From contig DZAX01000014.1 of NCBI GenBank assembly GCA_022729705.1, forward strand, positions 1 through 55,357: 55,357 bases of DNA, written 5' to 3'. This DNA comes from Helicobacter cetorum. GTDB lineage: Bacteria; Campylobacterota; Campylobacteria; Campylobacterales; UBA6016. Below are positions 10,561 through 19,129 of this stretch, in pieces. A model generated the notes under the pieces. That model was not told where the DNA came from. It saw only the letters and a list, made by a program, of their open reading frames with translations, and did not search any database. The position numbers and the translations under genes were made by a program. Position 1 is the stretch's first letter. Each line of letters starts with the position of its first letter.

Positions 10561-12234
10561 ATGCGTTATTTTATTTTCATAATCACACTTCTATCTCTCT
10601 CTTTTGCGTCCTCCTTTGCATCCCACAAAATAGAGAGTATGCCAAAAAGCGACGGAGAACTAGGCTACCAAAAACATTGTGCAGAGTGTCATCATAAAAA
10701 TAAAATAGGCTTTGTAGGTCCGCCGCTATTAGCCGAAAATCTGAGAAAGTACAGCGACGAGAAGCTCCTAACTATGATAAAAAACGGCTTTCCAAATACT
10801 TTAATGCCAAAGTACGAGCATTTAAGCCACGAAGAGCTTGGGGCCATTATAGATTTTATGAGAAAACCTATCTTAAAGCCGGTTTGGAATAGAGAGAATA
10901 TCGTAAATTCAAAAGTCACTTTCTCCGACAAAAGACAAAACTTAAATATTAAAAATATTAGAAATATTACGCCAGTCGTTGAAAGGGGGATAAACAGCGT
11001 TTGGATCTTAGAAGACGATAAGATATTATCAAAATTCGACGTTAAAAACGTGCACGGCGGTATTAAATATATTATGGACGCAAGTGCCGTTTTTGTCCCA
11101 AGTAGAGACGGAAAAATCACAAAAATATCCCTAAAAGACGGTAGGCTAGAGTCTGAAATAAGGGCTTGTGTATCTATGCGCAACATATCGGTCTCAAAAG
11201 ACGGCAAATCCGTTATCGCAACTTGCTTATTGCCAAAAAATATAGTCGTTCTTAGCTCCGATTCTCTTGCCGTAAAGAAAATCATAGACGTTAACGGAAC
11301 TATTAGCTCTTTGTATGATTTGTACTCCAAAGACAAAGCGATATTTACGCTAAGAGACAAGCCTCTGCTGGGAATAATGGACACGACTAATTTTTCTATA
11401 GAGTACTCGACTCTCAAAGAACCTTTTGAGGATTTTTTTATAGACCCGTTTGAAAAATTTATCATAGGAAGTGCGCGGGGAGGCAAACTGTTAAGCGTAT
11501 ACGATATGGAAAATAAAAATTACGCTTTTGAATATCCTATCGAGGGGATGCCCCATCTTTTTTCAGCGACTTACTGGTATAAAGACGGAAAATTTTATTT
11601 TGCATCCCCCCATCTAGGAAAAAACTATATCTCAATCTGGCAAATGTATGATTGGAAGCTAGTCAAAAGAGTCGACATAGGAGGGAGCGGATTTTTTGCC
11701 AAAACGCATCCATATACTCCGTATCTTTTTGCCGATAATGGAACAGACGAACTTAGCCTGATTGACAAAAAAGATTTTAAAGTAGTCAAAATAAAACCCA
11801 AAGAGGGGAAAAAGTTTAATCATACCGAGTTTAGCGGGGACGGAAAGTTTAGCTATCTTAGTATTTACGAAAAAGACGGTGAGGTAAAGGTATGGGACAC
11901 CTCTTTACTGAGAGAGATTGTGAGCTACCCCGCAAATACGCCGGTCGGGAAATATAACTTTGTAAACAAAAATAGAGTTTTTTATAAAGAGATGTTTGGT
12001 GAGGAGATTTTTAAAGAGAAATGCTGGGGGTGTCACCACCAAAGCGCCGAAGCTTTTGCTCCCTCTTTCGCAAAAATAGCCGACAATAGAGACGAGGCTT
12101 TAATCAAGGCTCATATCATAGACCCAAAAAGTACGTCCAAAATTTTAGGCTACAAAAGAAGCTCTATGCCTCCGTTTAATCTAAACGAGTATGAGCTAGA
12201 TAGTATAGCGGCTTATATAAAAAGCTTTAAATAG
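10561..12234 (+). CDS. nirN: NirN-like cytochrome cd1 protein with two heme c domains
   Basis: About 557 residues from the ATG at 10561; this start exposes a proper signal peptide (1-20) that an upstream ATG at 10516 would bury. Domains: cytochrome c (C40-A-E-C43-H44), a d1-type propeller (about 110-470), and a second cytochrome c at the C-terminus (C488-W-G-C491-H492, with SSMPP as likely Met ligand region). NirN oxidises dihydro-heme d1 in the last pathway step and normally has only the N-terminal heme c. The extra C-terminal domain looks like a fused NirC-type cytochrome, which is my inference. It sits between nirS and nirJ. Confidence 0.75.
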   Translation: MRYFIFIITLLSLSFASSFASHKIESMPKSDGELGYQKHCAECHHKNKIGFVGPPLLAENLRKYSDEKLLTMIKNGFPNTLMPKYEHLSHEELGAIIDFMRKPILKPVWNRENIVNSKVTFSDKRQNLNIKNIRNITPVVERGINSVWILEDDKILSKFDVKNVHGGIKYIMDASAVFVPSRDGKITKISLKDGRLESEIRACVSMRNISVSKDGKSVIATCLLPKNIVVLSSDSLAVKKIIDVNGTISSLYDLYSKDKAIFTLRDKPLLGIMDTTNFSIEYSTLKEPFEDFFIDPFEKFIIGSARGGKLLSVYDMENKNYAFEYPIEGMPHLFSATYWYKDGKFYFASPHLGKNYISIWQMYDWKLVKRVDIGGSGFFAKTHPYTPYLFADNGTDELSLIDKKDFKVVKIKPKEGKKFNHTEFSGDGKFSYLSIYEKDGEVKVWDTSLLREIVSYPANTPVGKYNFVNKNRVFYKEMFGEEIFKEKCWGCHHQSAEAFAPSFAKIADNRDEALIKAHIIDPKSTSKILGYKRSSMPPFNLNEYELDSIAAYIKSFK

Positions 12235-12284
12235 CCACCGCAAGCCGCCAAAGATTTGGCGCAAAACCATATAAACGGAATGTT

Positions 12285-13397
12285 ATGCTAAGGATATCAA
12301 ATCTCATCAAATCTTCTATCGAGAATACGAAAGAGAGATCTCTAGACGGCTCCATAGCCATTTGGAATATGACAAATAGGTGCAATCTCTCTTGTATGCA
12401 CTGCTATTCAAAAGCCGAGCTTAAAGGCTCAGACGCTTTAAGCCTCGAGGATATAACAAATGCACTAAACGAGCTTGCTAAGGGCGGAGTTAGGTTTCTT
12501 ATTATATCCGGAGGGGAGCCTCTTGCAAGAGACGATATATTTGATATAGCAAATATATGCAAAAAACTAGGGATCATCACCTCTTTATCCACAAATGGTC
12601 TCTATATACATACGCATAACATCGAAAAAATAGTCGCTACTTTTGATTATATCGGCATAAGTATAGATGGCAGAGAGAATGCTCACGATAATTTTCGCCA
12701 GCTAAAGGGTTCGTTTAAACTATCTTTGAGCGCACTTAAACTTCTACTTAAGCACACCGATAGAGTAGGGATTAGATTTACCATCACAAACGAGACGTTG
12801 CCCGATTTGGGTTATATTTTTGAGCTTGCCGAAGAGTTAAAAATTCCAAAAATCTATATATCCCACTTAGTATATTCCGGAAGAGGATACGATAACCTAA
12901 AAATGGACGTCTCACCAAAACAAAGGTGCGAAGCGGTCGAGTATATACTAGACAAAGCTTTCGAGTATTATGACAACTCTACCGGCATCGATATCGTAAC
13001 GGGCAATATGGAGATGGATGGCGTCGCATTGGCAAAAAGATTTTTAAGCGACAGGCGAGAGCATTATGATAATTTAATCATAAGGCTAAAACAGTGGGGC
13101 GGTAATTCCGCCGGTAAAAAACTTGTAAATATAGACTCAAACGGCAATGTAAAGCCAGATCCATTCTCCCATATAACGCTTGGAAATATTAAAGAGAGGT
13201 CATTCAACGAAATATGGAATGATGATTCCGATATACTGAATTTTTTACGCGCAAAACCTAGAGAGCTTGGCGGAAAATGCGGTAATTGCAACTATTTGGA
13301 TATGTGCAACGGCGGCTCGAGAGCTAGAGCGTGGGCGATTAGCGGCGACATACGGGCGCAAGACCCCTCTTGTTATATTGAAGAAATCCTAAAATAA
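12285..13397 (+). CDS. nirJ: NirJ, radical SAM enzyme of heme d1 biosynthesis
   Basis: A 370-residue protein with the radical SAM cluster motif C33-x3-C37-x2-C40 (NRCNLSCMHCY), a SAM-binding GGEP segment, and a C-terminal Cys-rich SPASM-like region (CGNCNYLDMCNGG) for a second Fe-S cluster. NirJ removes two propionate side chains from didecarboxysiroheme, leading to the oxo groups of heme d1. It starts 50 bases after the NirN-like gene and precedes nirF by 8 bases. Confidence 0.92.
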   Translation: MLRISNLIKSSIENTKERSLDGSIAIWNMTNRCNLSCMHCYSKAELKGSDALSLEDITNALNELAKGGVRFLIISGGEPLARDDIFDIANICKKLGIITSLSTNGLYIHTHNIEKIVATFDYIGISIDGRENAHDNFRQLKGSFKLSLSALKLLLKHTDRVGIRFTITNETLPDLGYIFELAEELKIPKIYISHLVYSGRGYDNLKMDVSPKQRCEAVEYILDKAFEYYDNSTGIDIVTGNMEMDGVALAKRFLSDRREHYDNLIIRLKQWGGNSAGKKLVNIDSNGNVKPDPFSHITLGNIKERSFNEIWNDDSDILNFLRAKPRELGGKCGNCNYLDMCNGGSRARAWAISGDIRAQDPSCYIEEILK

Positions 13398-13405
13398 GGC
13401 GATAA

Positions 13406-14500
13406 ATGAAAAAAATATTACTAATAAGCATCGTTTTGTTTAGCAGCTTATTTGCCGATGAAAAATTATTCGTCGTCGAGAGAGAAAACTCCTCAATAGC
13501 GGTAATACATAATAACGTCGTCGTCGATAGAATTGAAAATATGCGCAACACAAACCATGCTACCGTCAAATTCTTTGACAATGACGGATATATGATAACA
13601 AGAGACGGATATGTCATCAAATTTGACCCTGTCAAAAATACAAAAATATCAGAGTATAAAACAAGTAAAAGCGCAATAGGTTTTGTAGTAGAGCCGCATT
13701 TTGTAGCGGTTGCAAATTATGACAATAAAACTGTAGAGATACTGGATAGGAATCTTAAATCCCTACAGACGATAACTACAAACTCAAAAAATGTTGGAAT
13801 TAAAACATATAATAATTTTCTTATTTTTGCGTTAATGGATAAAGATGAATTGTGGGTATATGAAGATAAAAGCAAGGGAAAGGGGGCTCCGTCGTTTTCT
13901 TTGGTAAAAAAGTTTGAAAATGTGGGGGAGGTTCCGTTTGATGCAATGATTCGCGATAACCAATACATCGTAGGGTTTTTTAACTCTCCATGGGTTGGGG
14001 TGGTAGATTTAGACGCGATGAGCTACAAAAAAATCCCAATGGTTAAAGAGGATTCCAAGCCTGTTTTGAAAGTACCTCATTTTGGATTTTGGAGTATCGG
14101 CGAGCAAAATATTTTTATACCATCTGTCGGCGAAGCCAGCGTAGTGGCGTTTGACGTTGACTTTAAGTTTTTGGCGAGAATAAAAACAGAGGGGCTTCCT
14201 GTTTTTACCGCGCTCAGTCCAAATAAAAAATATCTTGCCGTAACGTTTAGCGGCGACAAGTTTCCGTTTGTCCAAATTATTGACACAAAGACTCTTGAGG
14301 TAATTAAAACCATTCATTTTGAGGGCAGTGTTTTGCATGTTCGGTGGAGCGATGAAGCGCCGGCTCTTTATGTATCTGTAAATACGGCGGATAAAGTGCA
14401 ACTAATCGATACTAATTTATGGGAAAAAAGAGCGTCAATATCAGTAAAAAAACCGTCTGGGATTTTTTTATATCATCCAGCTAGCGTAAAGGGGAAATAG
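13406..14500 (+). CDS. nirF: NirF, heme d1 biosynthesis protein
   Basis: A 364-residue protein with an N-terminal signal-like segment (MKKILLISIVLFSSLFA) followed by a d1-type beta-propeller and no CxxCH, which separates it from NirS and NirN. NirF acts in the periplasm on a late d1 precursor and binds heme d1 intermediates. The stop codon overlaps the GTG start of the next gene by one base (TAGTG). Confidence 0.9.
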   Translation: MKKILLISIVLFSSLFADEKLFVVERENSSIAVIHNNVVVDRIENMRNTNHATVKFFDNDGYMITRDGYVIKFDPVKNTKISEYKTSKSAIGFVVEPHFVAVANYDNKTVEILDRNLKSLQTITTNSKNVGIKTYNNFLIFALMDKDELWVYEDKSKGKGAPSFSLVKKFENVGEVPFDAMIRDNQYIVGFFNSPWVGVVDLDAMSYKKIPMVKEDSKPVLKVPHFGFWSIGEQNIFIPSVGEASVVAFDVDFKFLARIKTEGLPVFTALSPNKKYLAVTFSGDKFPFVQIIDTKTLEVIKTIHFEGSVLHVRWSDEAPALYVSVNTADKVQLIDTNLWEKRASISVKKPSGIFLYHPASVKGK

Positions 14501-15243
14501 TGAGTGGAAAAGTTTTTTTAACAGGCGCGGGCCCGGGAGATCCCGAGCTTCTGACGATTAAAGCGAGACGGCTTATACGAGAGGCGGATGTTATTTTGTA
14601 TGATCGCCTTGTAAATGAGACCATTTTGGGCGAAGCAAGAAAAGACGTAGTGTTGGTTTATGTTGGAAAAGAAGATGGAAGGCATATTATTCCTCAAGAA
14701 GAGATAAATGCTCTTTTGTATGAATACGCTCTTAAATATGATATTGTAGTAAGACTAAAAGGCGGCGATCCACTGGTATTTGGTAGGGGGGGCGAAGAAG
14801 CGCTTTACCTTGAAGAAAGGGGCGTAGGGTTTGAGTTTATACCCGGTATTAGCTCCGCTATTGCAGTTCCAACTTATGCTGGTATTCCCGTAACACAGAG
14901 AGGTGTTAATACATCTTTTAGGGTTTTGACAGGGCATCAAGCCGCCTGTCCAAAATGCGGCAAGGATCATGAATTTGACCCCGGCGTATTGCGAGAAAAT
15001 GAAACACTTGTGGTATTGATGGGCTTGCATGGTATTGAGCAGATTGCAAGCGCACTTATTAAAAACGGTGTAAAACCAAGTACGCCGTGTGCTGTGATTG
15101 AGAATGGTACTATGCCGTCCCAGAAATGTATTATCGGAACTTTGGAAACTATCGCAAAAGAGTCTGAAGAGATGGGATCTCCGGCAATTATTGTAATTGG
15201 CGAAACTGTTGGGTTAAGGGAGCGACTTAAATGGTTTGCGTGA
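14500..15243 (+). CDS. nirE: NirE/CobA, uroporphyrinogen-III C-methyltransferase
   Basis: A 247-residue SUMT with GAGPGDPELLT at the N-terminus, the GGDPLVFGRGGEE motif and a VPGISS-type loop (IPGISSAIAVP). It starts with GTG and follows an AAGGGGA ribosome site inside the nirF end. It makes precorrin-2 from uroporphyrinogen III using two SAM, the first committed step towards siroheme and heme d1. Location inside the nir cluster favours the NirE role; a general CobA role in siroheme or cobalamin supply is equally possible biochemically. Confidence 0.93.
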   Translation: MSGKVFLTGAGPGDPELLTIKARRLIREADVILYDRLVNETILGEARKDVVLVYVGKEDGRHIIPQEEINALLYEYALKYDIVVRLKGGDPLVFGRGGEEALYLEERGVGFEFIPGISSAIAVPTYAGIPVTQRGVNTSFRVLTGHQAACPKCGKDHEFDPGVLRENETLVVLMGLHGIEQIASALIKNGVKPSTPCAVIENGTMPSQKCIIGTLETIAKESEEMGSPAIIVIGETVGLRERLKWFA

Positions 15244-16256
15244 CAAACTCCGTCGGCAATAACGAGGATTTACTATCTATTTTACAAGATAGTTTTCCGC
15301 TTGTTCCAAGACCTTTTGAGGAGCTTGGTAAAAAAATAGGAGTTAGTGAGACGGAAACTATCGCTATGTACAGCCGCCTAAAAGATGAAAAAATAATTCG
15401 CCAAACATCAGCCATACTTGATACAAAGCAATTAGGATACGACTCTTCTTTGGTCGCCTTTGAATTAGACGAAGATGCGATAGATGCCGCCGCTTCTTTT
15501 GTAAGCACACATCCCGGAGTTAGTCATAATTATAAAAGAGAACATATATATAATTTATGGTTTACAATAGCCGTGCCGCCTGATTCCGCTTTAGGGCTTT
15601 CTTCTACGGTAGAGCTGATGGCGAGAGAAGTTGGAGCTAAAAAAATAATGATCCTTCCAACTTTAAAGATGTTTAAAATATCAGTTAAGCTTGACGTTAA
15701 TAAAACAAAAGAGACAAAAGAAAAAATTGTTAAAAAAGAGATTATCGACGTTAAATTAACGCCGCTTCACTATGCGGTAATCGCCGCCATTCAAGAAGAT
15801 TTGACGCCATGCGAGGAGCCGTTTGCTGAAATGACGCTTAGCTTGGGTATTGACTATCCGTCTTTTTTTGGAGTGTTAAACGACTTATCTAACGGCGGAT
15901 ATATGAGACGATACGCATCTATTCTAAATCATCGAAAAGCTGGTTTTGTAGCAAACGCAATGATTGTTTGGGATATTCCCGACGAGGTCGCACAAGAGGT
16001 TGGTGCAAAAGCCGCAGAGTTTTCGGCGGTTTCACATTGTTATTTACGCCCAAGGTTTGAAGGGTGGGCTTATAATCTCTTTACAATGACGCATGCTGCG
16101 TCTATCGAAGAGATTAACAATACTATATCTCAAATGAATTCAGAGCTTCAACCGAGAGACTATTTTGTTCTTACCACGCTTTATGAGTATAAAAAAGTAC
16201 GAATTAAATATTTTATGCAAGATATTTATGAATGGGAAAAAAATATTAAAATCTAA
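15231..16256 (+). CDS. nirDL: NirDL, fused siroheme decarboxylase
   Basis: A 341-residue tandem of two AsnC/Lrp-like halves (about 10-160 and 175-335). Each half shows a winged-helix start and the decarboxylase-type motif: SHNYKREHIYNLWF in the first, SHCYLRPRFEGWAYNLF in the second. The fused protein replaces separate NirD, NirL, NirG and NirH and converts siroheme to 12,18-didecarboxysiroheme. It overlaps nirE by 13 bases. Lys-rich linker near 160-175 separates the halves. Confidence 0.92.
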   Translation: MVCVTNSVGNNEDLLSILQDSFPLVPRPFEELGKKIGVSETETIAMYSRLKDEKIIRQTSAILDTKQLGYDSSLVAFELDEDAIDAAASFVSTHPGVSHNYKREHIYNLWFTIAVPPDSALGLSSTVELMAREVGAKKIMILPTLKMFKISVKLDVNKTKETKEKIVKKEIIDVKLTPLHYAVIAAIQEDLTPCEEPFAEMTLSLGIDYPSFFGVLNDLSNGGYMRRYASILNHRKAGFVANAMIVWDIPDEVAQEVGAKAAEFSAVSHCYLRPRFEGWAYNLFTMTHAASIEEINNTISQMNSELQPRDYFVLTTLYEYKKVRIKYFMQDIYEWEKNIKI

Positions 16257-16270
16257 AAACGGAGTTATTT

Positions 16271-16654
16271 GTGCAAAATTTTCTACAATCAGAATCACCG
16301 TATCTTGTAATTGCTTTGTTTATAATGAGTGTATTTTTTTTTATTGCGACCCGTCCGTTTATGTCGCCTCTTTTTATGCGTAGAGGTGCCCCGATTTTAA
16401 TTATTTTTTTATCTTTTGGAATAGGACTGCATTATATAAACGGAGAGAATAGAGCAAAAGAGGTTCGCGAAGGGTTTGAGAAAGGTTCTCTTATCTTGTG
16501 TAGTGAGCGCAGAAGTAAAGTTGGAGATAGAAATATCGAGGTTTTAAAAGGAGAACTTTGGAGGCTTGAGGGGGATTTTTTTGTCAATACAGACGGTAAT
16601 AAGTTTGGTATAAGACAGTGTCTCGTGAGCAACGAAATAATAAATAATAAATAA
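16271..16654 (+). CDS. Two-helix membrane protein of unknown function at the end of the nir cluster
   Basis: A 127-residue protein starting with GTG (GGAG ribosome site upstream). Two membrane segments (about 11-28 and 39-56) precede a soluble domain with two Cys (about 75 and 118). It begins 14 bases after nirDL on the same strand, so it is probably co-transcribed. I do not recognise the family. A role in d1-heme or cytochrome handling is only a positional guess. Confidence 0.65.
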   Translation: MQNFLQSESPYLVIALFIMSVFFFIATRPFMSPLFMRRGAPILIIFLSFGIGLHYINGENRAKEVREGFEKGSLILCSERRSKVGDRNIEVLKGELWRLEGDFFVNTDGNKFGIRQCLVSNEIINNK

Positions 16655-16672
16655 TGAAAAATAATAATAAAA

Positions 16673-16834
16673 ATGTTTAAATTTTTAGAGTTTTTTTCAA
16701 TCAAACTTAAGTTTTTTATGCTTTTGACAATACCAATGTTGGCATTGTGTATATTTTCAGCAAGAGGTCTATTGTTTACTAGGTTCATGATGGAAACTCT
16801 CGTGTATTTATCTATGTTTTTGGATAGGGCGTAA
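16673..16834 (+). pseudogene. Truncated N-terminal fragment, receptor-like
   Basis: A 53-codon ORF beginning MFKFLEFFSIKLKFFMLLTI. The amphipathic start plus long first membrane helix resembles the N-terminus of chemoreceptors or NIT-type sensors, and it ends abruptly at a TAA. No continuation is seen downstream: 16835-16946 holds only a hairpin at 16898-16922 (CAAATAGG / CCTATTTG). I read it as the stump of a deleted sensor gene, with modest confidence. Confidence 0.35.
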
Positions 16835-16946
16835 TCCGTTTGTTGGGGGTGTGATAGCCGTTTCAACTATGCAATGGTTTAAAGTTTAATTTAAACGCAA
16901 ATAGGAGTAAAGCCCCTATTTGTGGAGGAGAGATTGGAATATATGG

Positions 16947-18083
16947 CTACGACAATCTCTCTTTATAATCCTCATATCCAAAGCTTTTTACTACATCTAA
17001 CTTACCATTAGCTCTCAATACAGCTAGGCTTGGCAAATTTATCCCATTAAACGTCGTATTTTTGACAAACGTATAGTGGCACTGATCTTCAAATACTACT
17101 CTATCACCGATTGCTAGCGGCGTGTCAAAACTATAATCTCCGATAATATCGCCCGACAAACAAGTGTTGCCACCAAATCTATATGTATGCGCTTTTTCAC
17201 CAGGCTCTCCAGCACCTCTTACAGCCGCGCGATACGGCATAGCTAAAGTGTCTGGCATATGAGCCTCGGCGGATGTATCCAAAATGGCTATATCCATGCC
17301 GTTGTGAACAGTATCAAGAACTCTCGCCACAAGAGTTCCAGTCTGCCAGCCAACCGCTTCACCTGGTTCAAGATAAACCGTCAAGTGCGGATATTTTGTT
17401 TTAAACGCCCTTAGAACCTCTATAAGCCTGCTTGCGTCATAATCGGCTCGCGTGACGTGATGCCCGCCACCAAAATTTACCCATTTCATCTGAGGCAAAA
17501 ATTCACCAAACTTCTCAATAAAAGCCTCAAGCACACTCTCTAAAGCGTCTACATTTTGCTCGCAAAGAGCATGAAAGTGAAGCCCCTCTATCCCCTCAAG
17601 CTTATCCGCACAAAAATTTGCCCTCGTCACCCCAAAGCGACTAAAAGGAGCGCAAGGGTTGTAAAGCTCGACGGGCGCAGTAGAGCGCTCGGGATTTACC
17701 CTAAAGCCGCAAGAAATATCAGGATTCACGTCAAACACTTTTTCTTTAAACCTCTCCCACTGAGAAAAAGAGTTAAACACAAGATGGTTTGAGAGTCTAG
17801 CAATCTCACCTATCTCCTCCTCTTTGTACGCCGGAGAGTAGGTGTGCACCTCAAGCCCTAACTCCTCTCTTGCCAGTATCGCCTCATGTAGTCCGCTAGC
17901 ACAAGCACCTTTTAAGTATTTTGCGACAAGGTCAAACGTAGCCCACATAGCAAAGCCTTTAAGAGCCAGTAGTATTTTTACGTCCGCTTCGTCCATTACA
18001 CGCTTTAGCGTTTTTAGGTTTTTCTCCAAAAGCTCCTCTTCGCACACATAGCATGGCGTCGGTACTTTATTAATATAGCTCAT
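16947..18083 (-). CDS. nspC: Carboxynorspermidine decarboxylase
   Basis: A 378-residue fold-III PLP enzyme. The PLP lysine is K42 in LLALKGFAMW; FGGGHHVTRADYD and a late CLSGD motif (GGNTCLSGDIIGDY) complete the signature. It removes the carboxyl group from carboxynorspermidine or carboxyspermidine, the last step of the alternative spermidine route used by Campylobacterota. It stands alone here; the partner dehydrogenase is not in the window. Confidence 0.93.
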   Translation of the reverse strand: MSYINKVPTPCYVCEEELLEKNLKTLKRVMDEADVKILLALKGFAMWATFDLVAKYLKGACASGLHEAILAREELGLEVHTYSPAYKEEEIGEIARLSNHLVFNSFSQWERFKEKVFDVNPDISCGFRVNPERSTAPVELYNPCAPFSRFGVTRANFCADKLEGIEGLHFHALCEQNVDALESVLEAFIEKFGEFLPQMKWVNFGGGHHVTRADYDASRLIEVLRAFKTKYPHLTVYLEPGEAVGWQTGTLVARVLDTVHNGMDIAILDTSAEAHMPDTLAMPYRAAVRGAGEPGEKAHTYRFGGNTCLSGDIIGDYSFDTPLAIGDRVVFEDQCHYTFVKNTTFNGINLPSLAVLRANGKLDVVKSFGYEDYKERLS

Positions 18084-18141
18084 TTTCTAGCCTTGTAAAA
18101 AATTTTGCCGCAATTTTAGCGAACGGGTGTTAAGAGTATAG

Positions 18142-18167
18142 TGTCAAGTTTCACCACATTACACCAT
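18142..18167 (-). repeat. Solo IS-end-like repeat
   Basis: TGTCAAGTTTCACCACATT plus ACACCAT matches the terminus of the IS481-type remnant at 38991-39009 (reverse strand here) and extends beyond the 19-base core. It lies 59 bases upstream of the nspC start, so a past insertion or a partial element is likely. No transposase is recognisable nearby. Confidence 0.55.
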
Positions 18168-18400
18168 CCCATTCAAAGTGAAATGTCAACCCCTTTCCCA
18201 ATAAACGGATTCTATTTAAGCGCATAGCTTAGCGATTGTTTCTTTTTTACAGTATTTCTTTTTATGCTCCGTCAGACTCATATTGCAAAGCTCTCTATTA
18301 TAAAAACACTCCAAATATATGGCACACAAGCAGTGTTTTGGTTGACAATAGAGCTTAATATATCTTATTATTCTAATAAATTTAAACAAAAGAACTTTTT

Positions 18401-18823
18401 TTGCAAAACAAAACAATAATCTCTATAATAACTCTCATATTGGCACTGTTCATTGTCGGCTGCGAAAAAAAAATTTTTGTAAAGACAACGGATGACTCTA
18501 TAATGGGCGTCACTCCAAAAGAGGTCTTTGTAATCGGCGAGCAGACGCAAATAGTAAACCTGCTACGCAACCCACAAGCGGATATAGTAATAAAAATCCA
18601 AAAAATAAAATCATCCTGCACAACAGAGCGTGCGCACTCGCTAGGAAGCGACTTTGACGGCTATATACTCATCGAGGTATACAAAAACGGCTCTTTGGCG
18701 GCAAAAGCGCAAATGGATTTTAAGACGGAACCAAAAGAGAGTGATTTTGCGCTCGTTTGGCTAGAGCTTGCGAAAAAACTTGGATGGAGCGCAGATTACT
18801 CCAAACACACAAACCAAAAATAG
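18401..18823 (+). CDS. Putative lipoprotein of unknown function
   Basis: A 140-residue protein from a TTG start, with a lipoprotein signal (lipobox LFIVGC, lipidated Cys21). The mature part is a small alpha/beta domain without a motif I know. It is monocistronic and is followed by a family A repeat. The TTG start is inferred because it gives the complete signal peptide; there is no upstream ATG. Confidence 0.65.
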   Translation: MQNKTIISIITLILALFIVGCEKKIFVKTTDDSIMGVTPKEVFVIGEQTQIVNLLRNPQADIVIKIQKIKSSCTTERAHSLGSDFDGYILIEVYKNGSLAAKAQMDFKTEPKESDFALVWLELAKKLGWSADYSKHTNQK

Positions 18824-18833
18824 AATTTTCTGA

Positions 18834-18906
18834 TTAATTCTCACATTTTAGGCAAAGCCCAAAATGAGGTCTTCAGCAGACTGTCCTCGTGGTTTGCCGC
18901 TCTTAG
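18834..18906 (+). repeat. Family A intergenic repeat, copy 1
   Basis: Shares TTAATTCTCACATTTT, GCAAAGCCCAAAATGAGG and TCTTCAGCAGA with copies at 29004 and 40984. CATTTT...AAAATG forms a hairpin around a GCAAAGC loop, and the end of the unit carries a short G/C dyad (weak in this copy). It follows the lipoprotein gene. Confidence 0.75.
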
Positions 18907-19033
18907 AAATTCATTTTAATAACCAAAAAATAATCATTAAGAGCTACTATCAAGCAAGTTGGTAGCTAGCTTGCACACTCCTCCTGCGTAGCGGGTAGCT
19001 TCAGAGACATTTTTCACAAAGGATAATCTGTAT

Positions 19034-19081
19034 ATGTCAAACAATAAACTAATCCTAATCGTCGACGACGACGACGATTAG
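19034..19081 (+). pseudogene. Stump of a response-regulator gene
   Basis: A 15-codon ORF, MSNNKLILIVDDDDD, ends in TAG. ILIVDD is the usual first strand of a receiver domain, and the GAC repeats then run into a stop. The same bases form an 11-bp hairpin (19053-19081). No continuation of a receiver is visible, so this is a remnant at best. The remaining 18907-19130 gap shows nothing else. Confidence 0.3.
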
Positions 19082-19129
19082 GCTTCGTAAAACGATGGGA
19101 TGCTTTTGCTAGATAAAAATCATCAAAAC

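Noticed and set aside
10692-11486. 264-codon minus-strand ORF opposite the NirN-like gene
   Set aside because: A shadow of the plus-strand coding frame with no family motifs.
18261-18360. Possible small CRISPR or repeat array near 18200-18400
   Set aside because: No repeated units of constant length; only AT-rich sequence and a solo IS-end motif.
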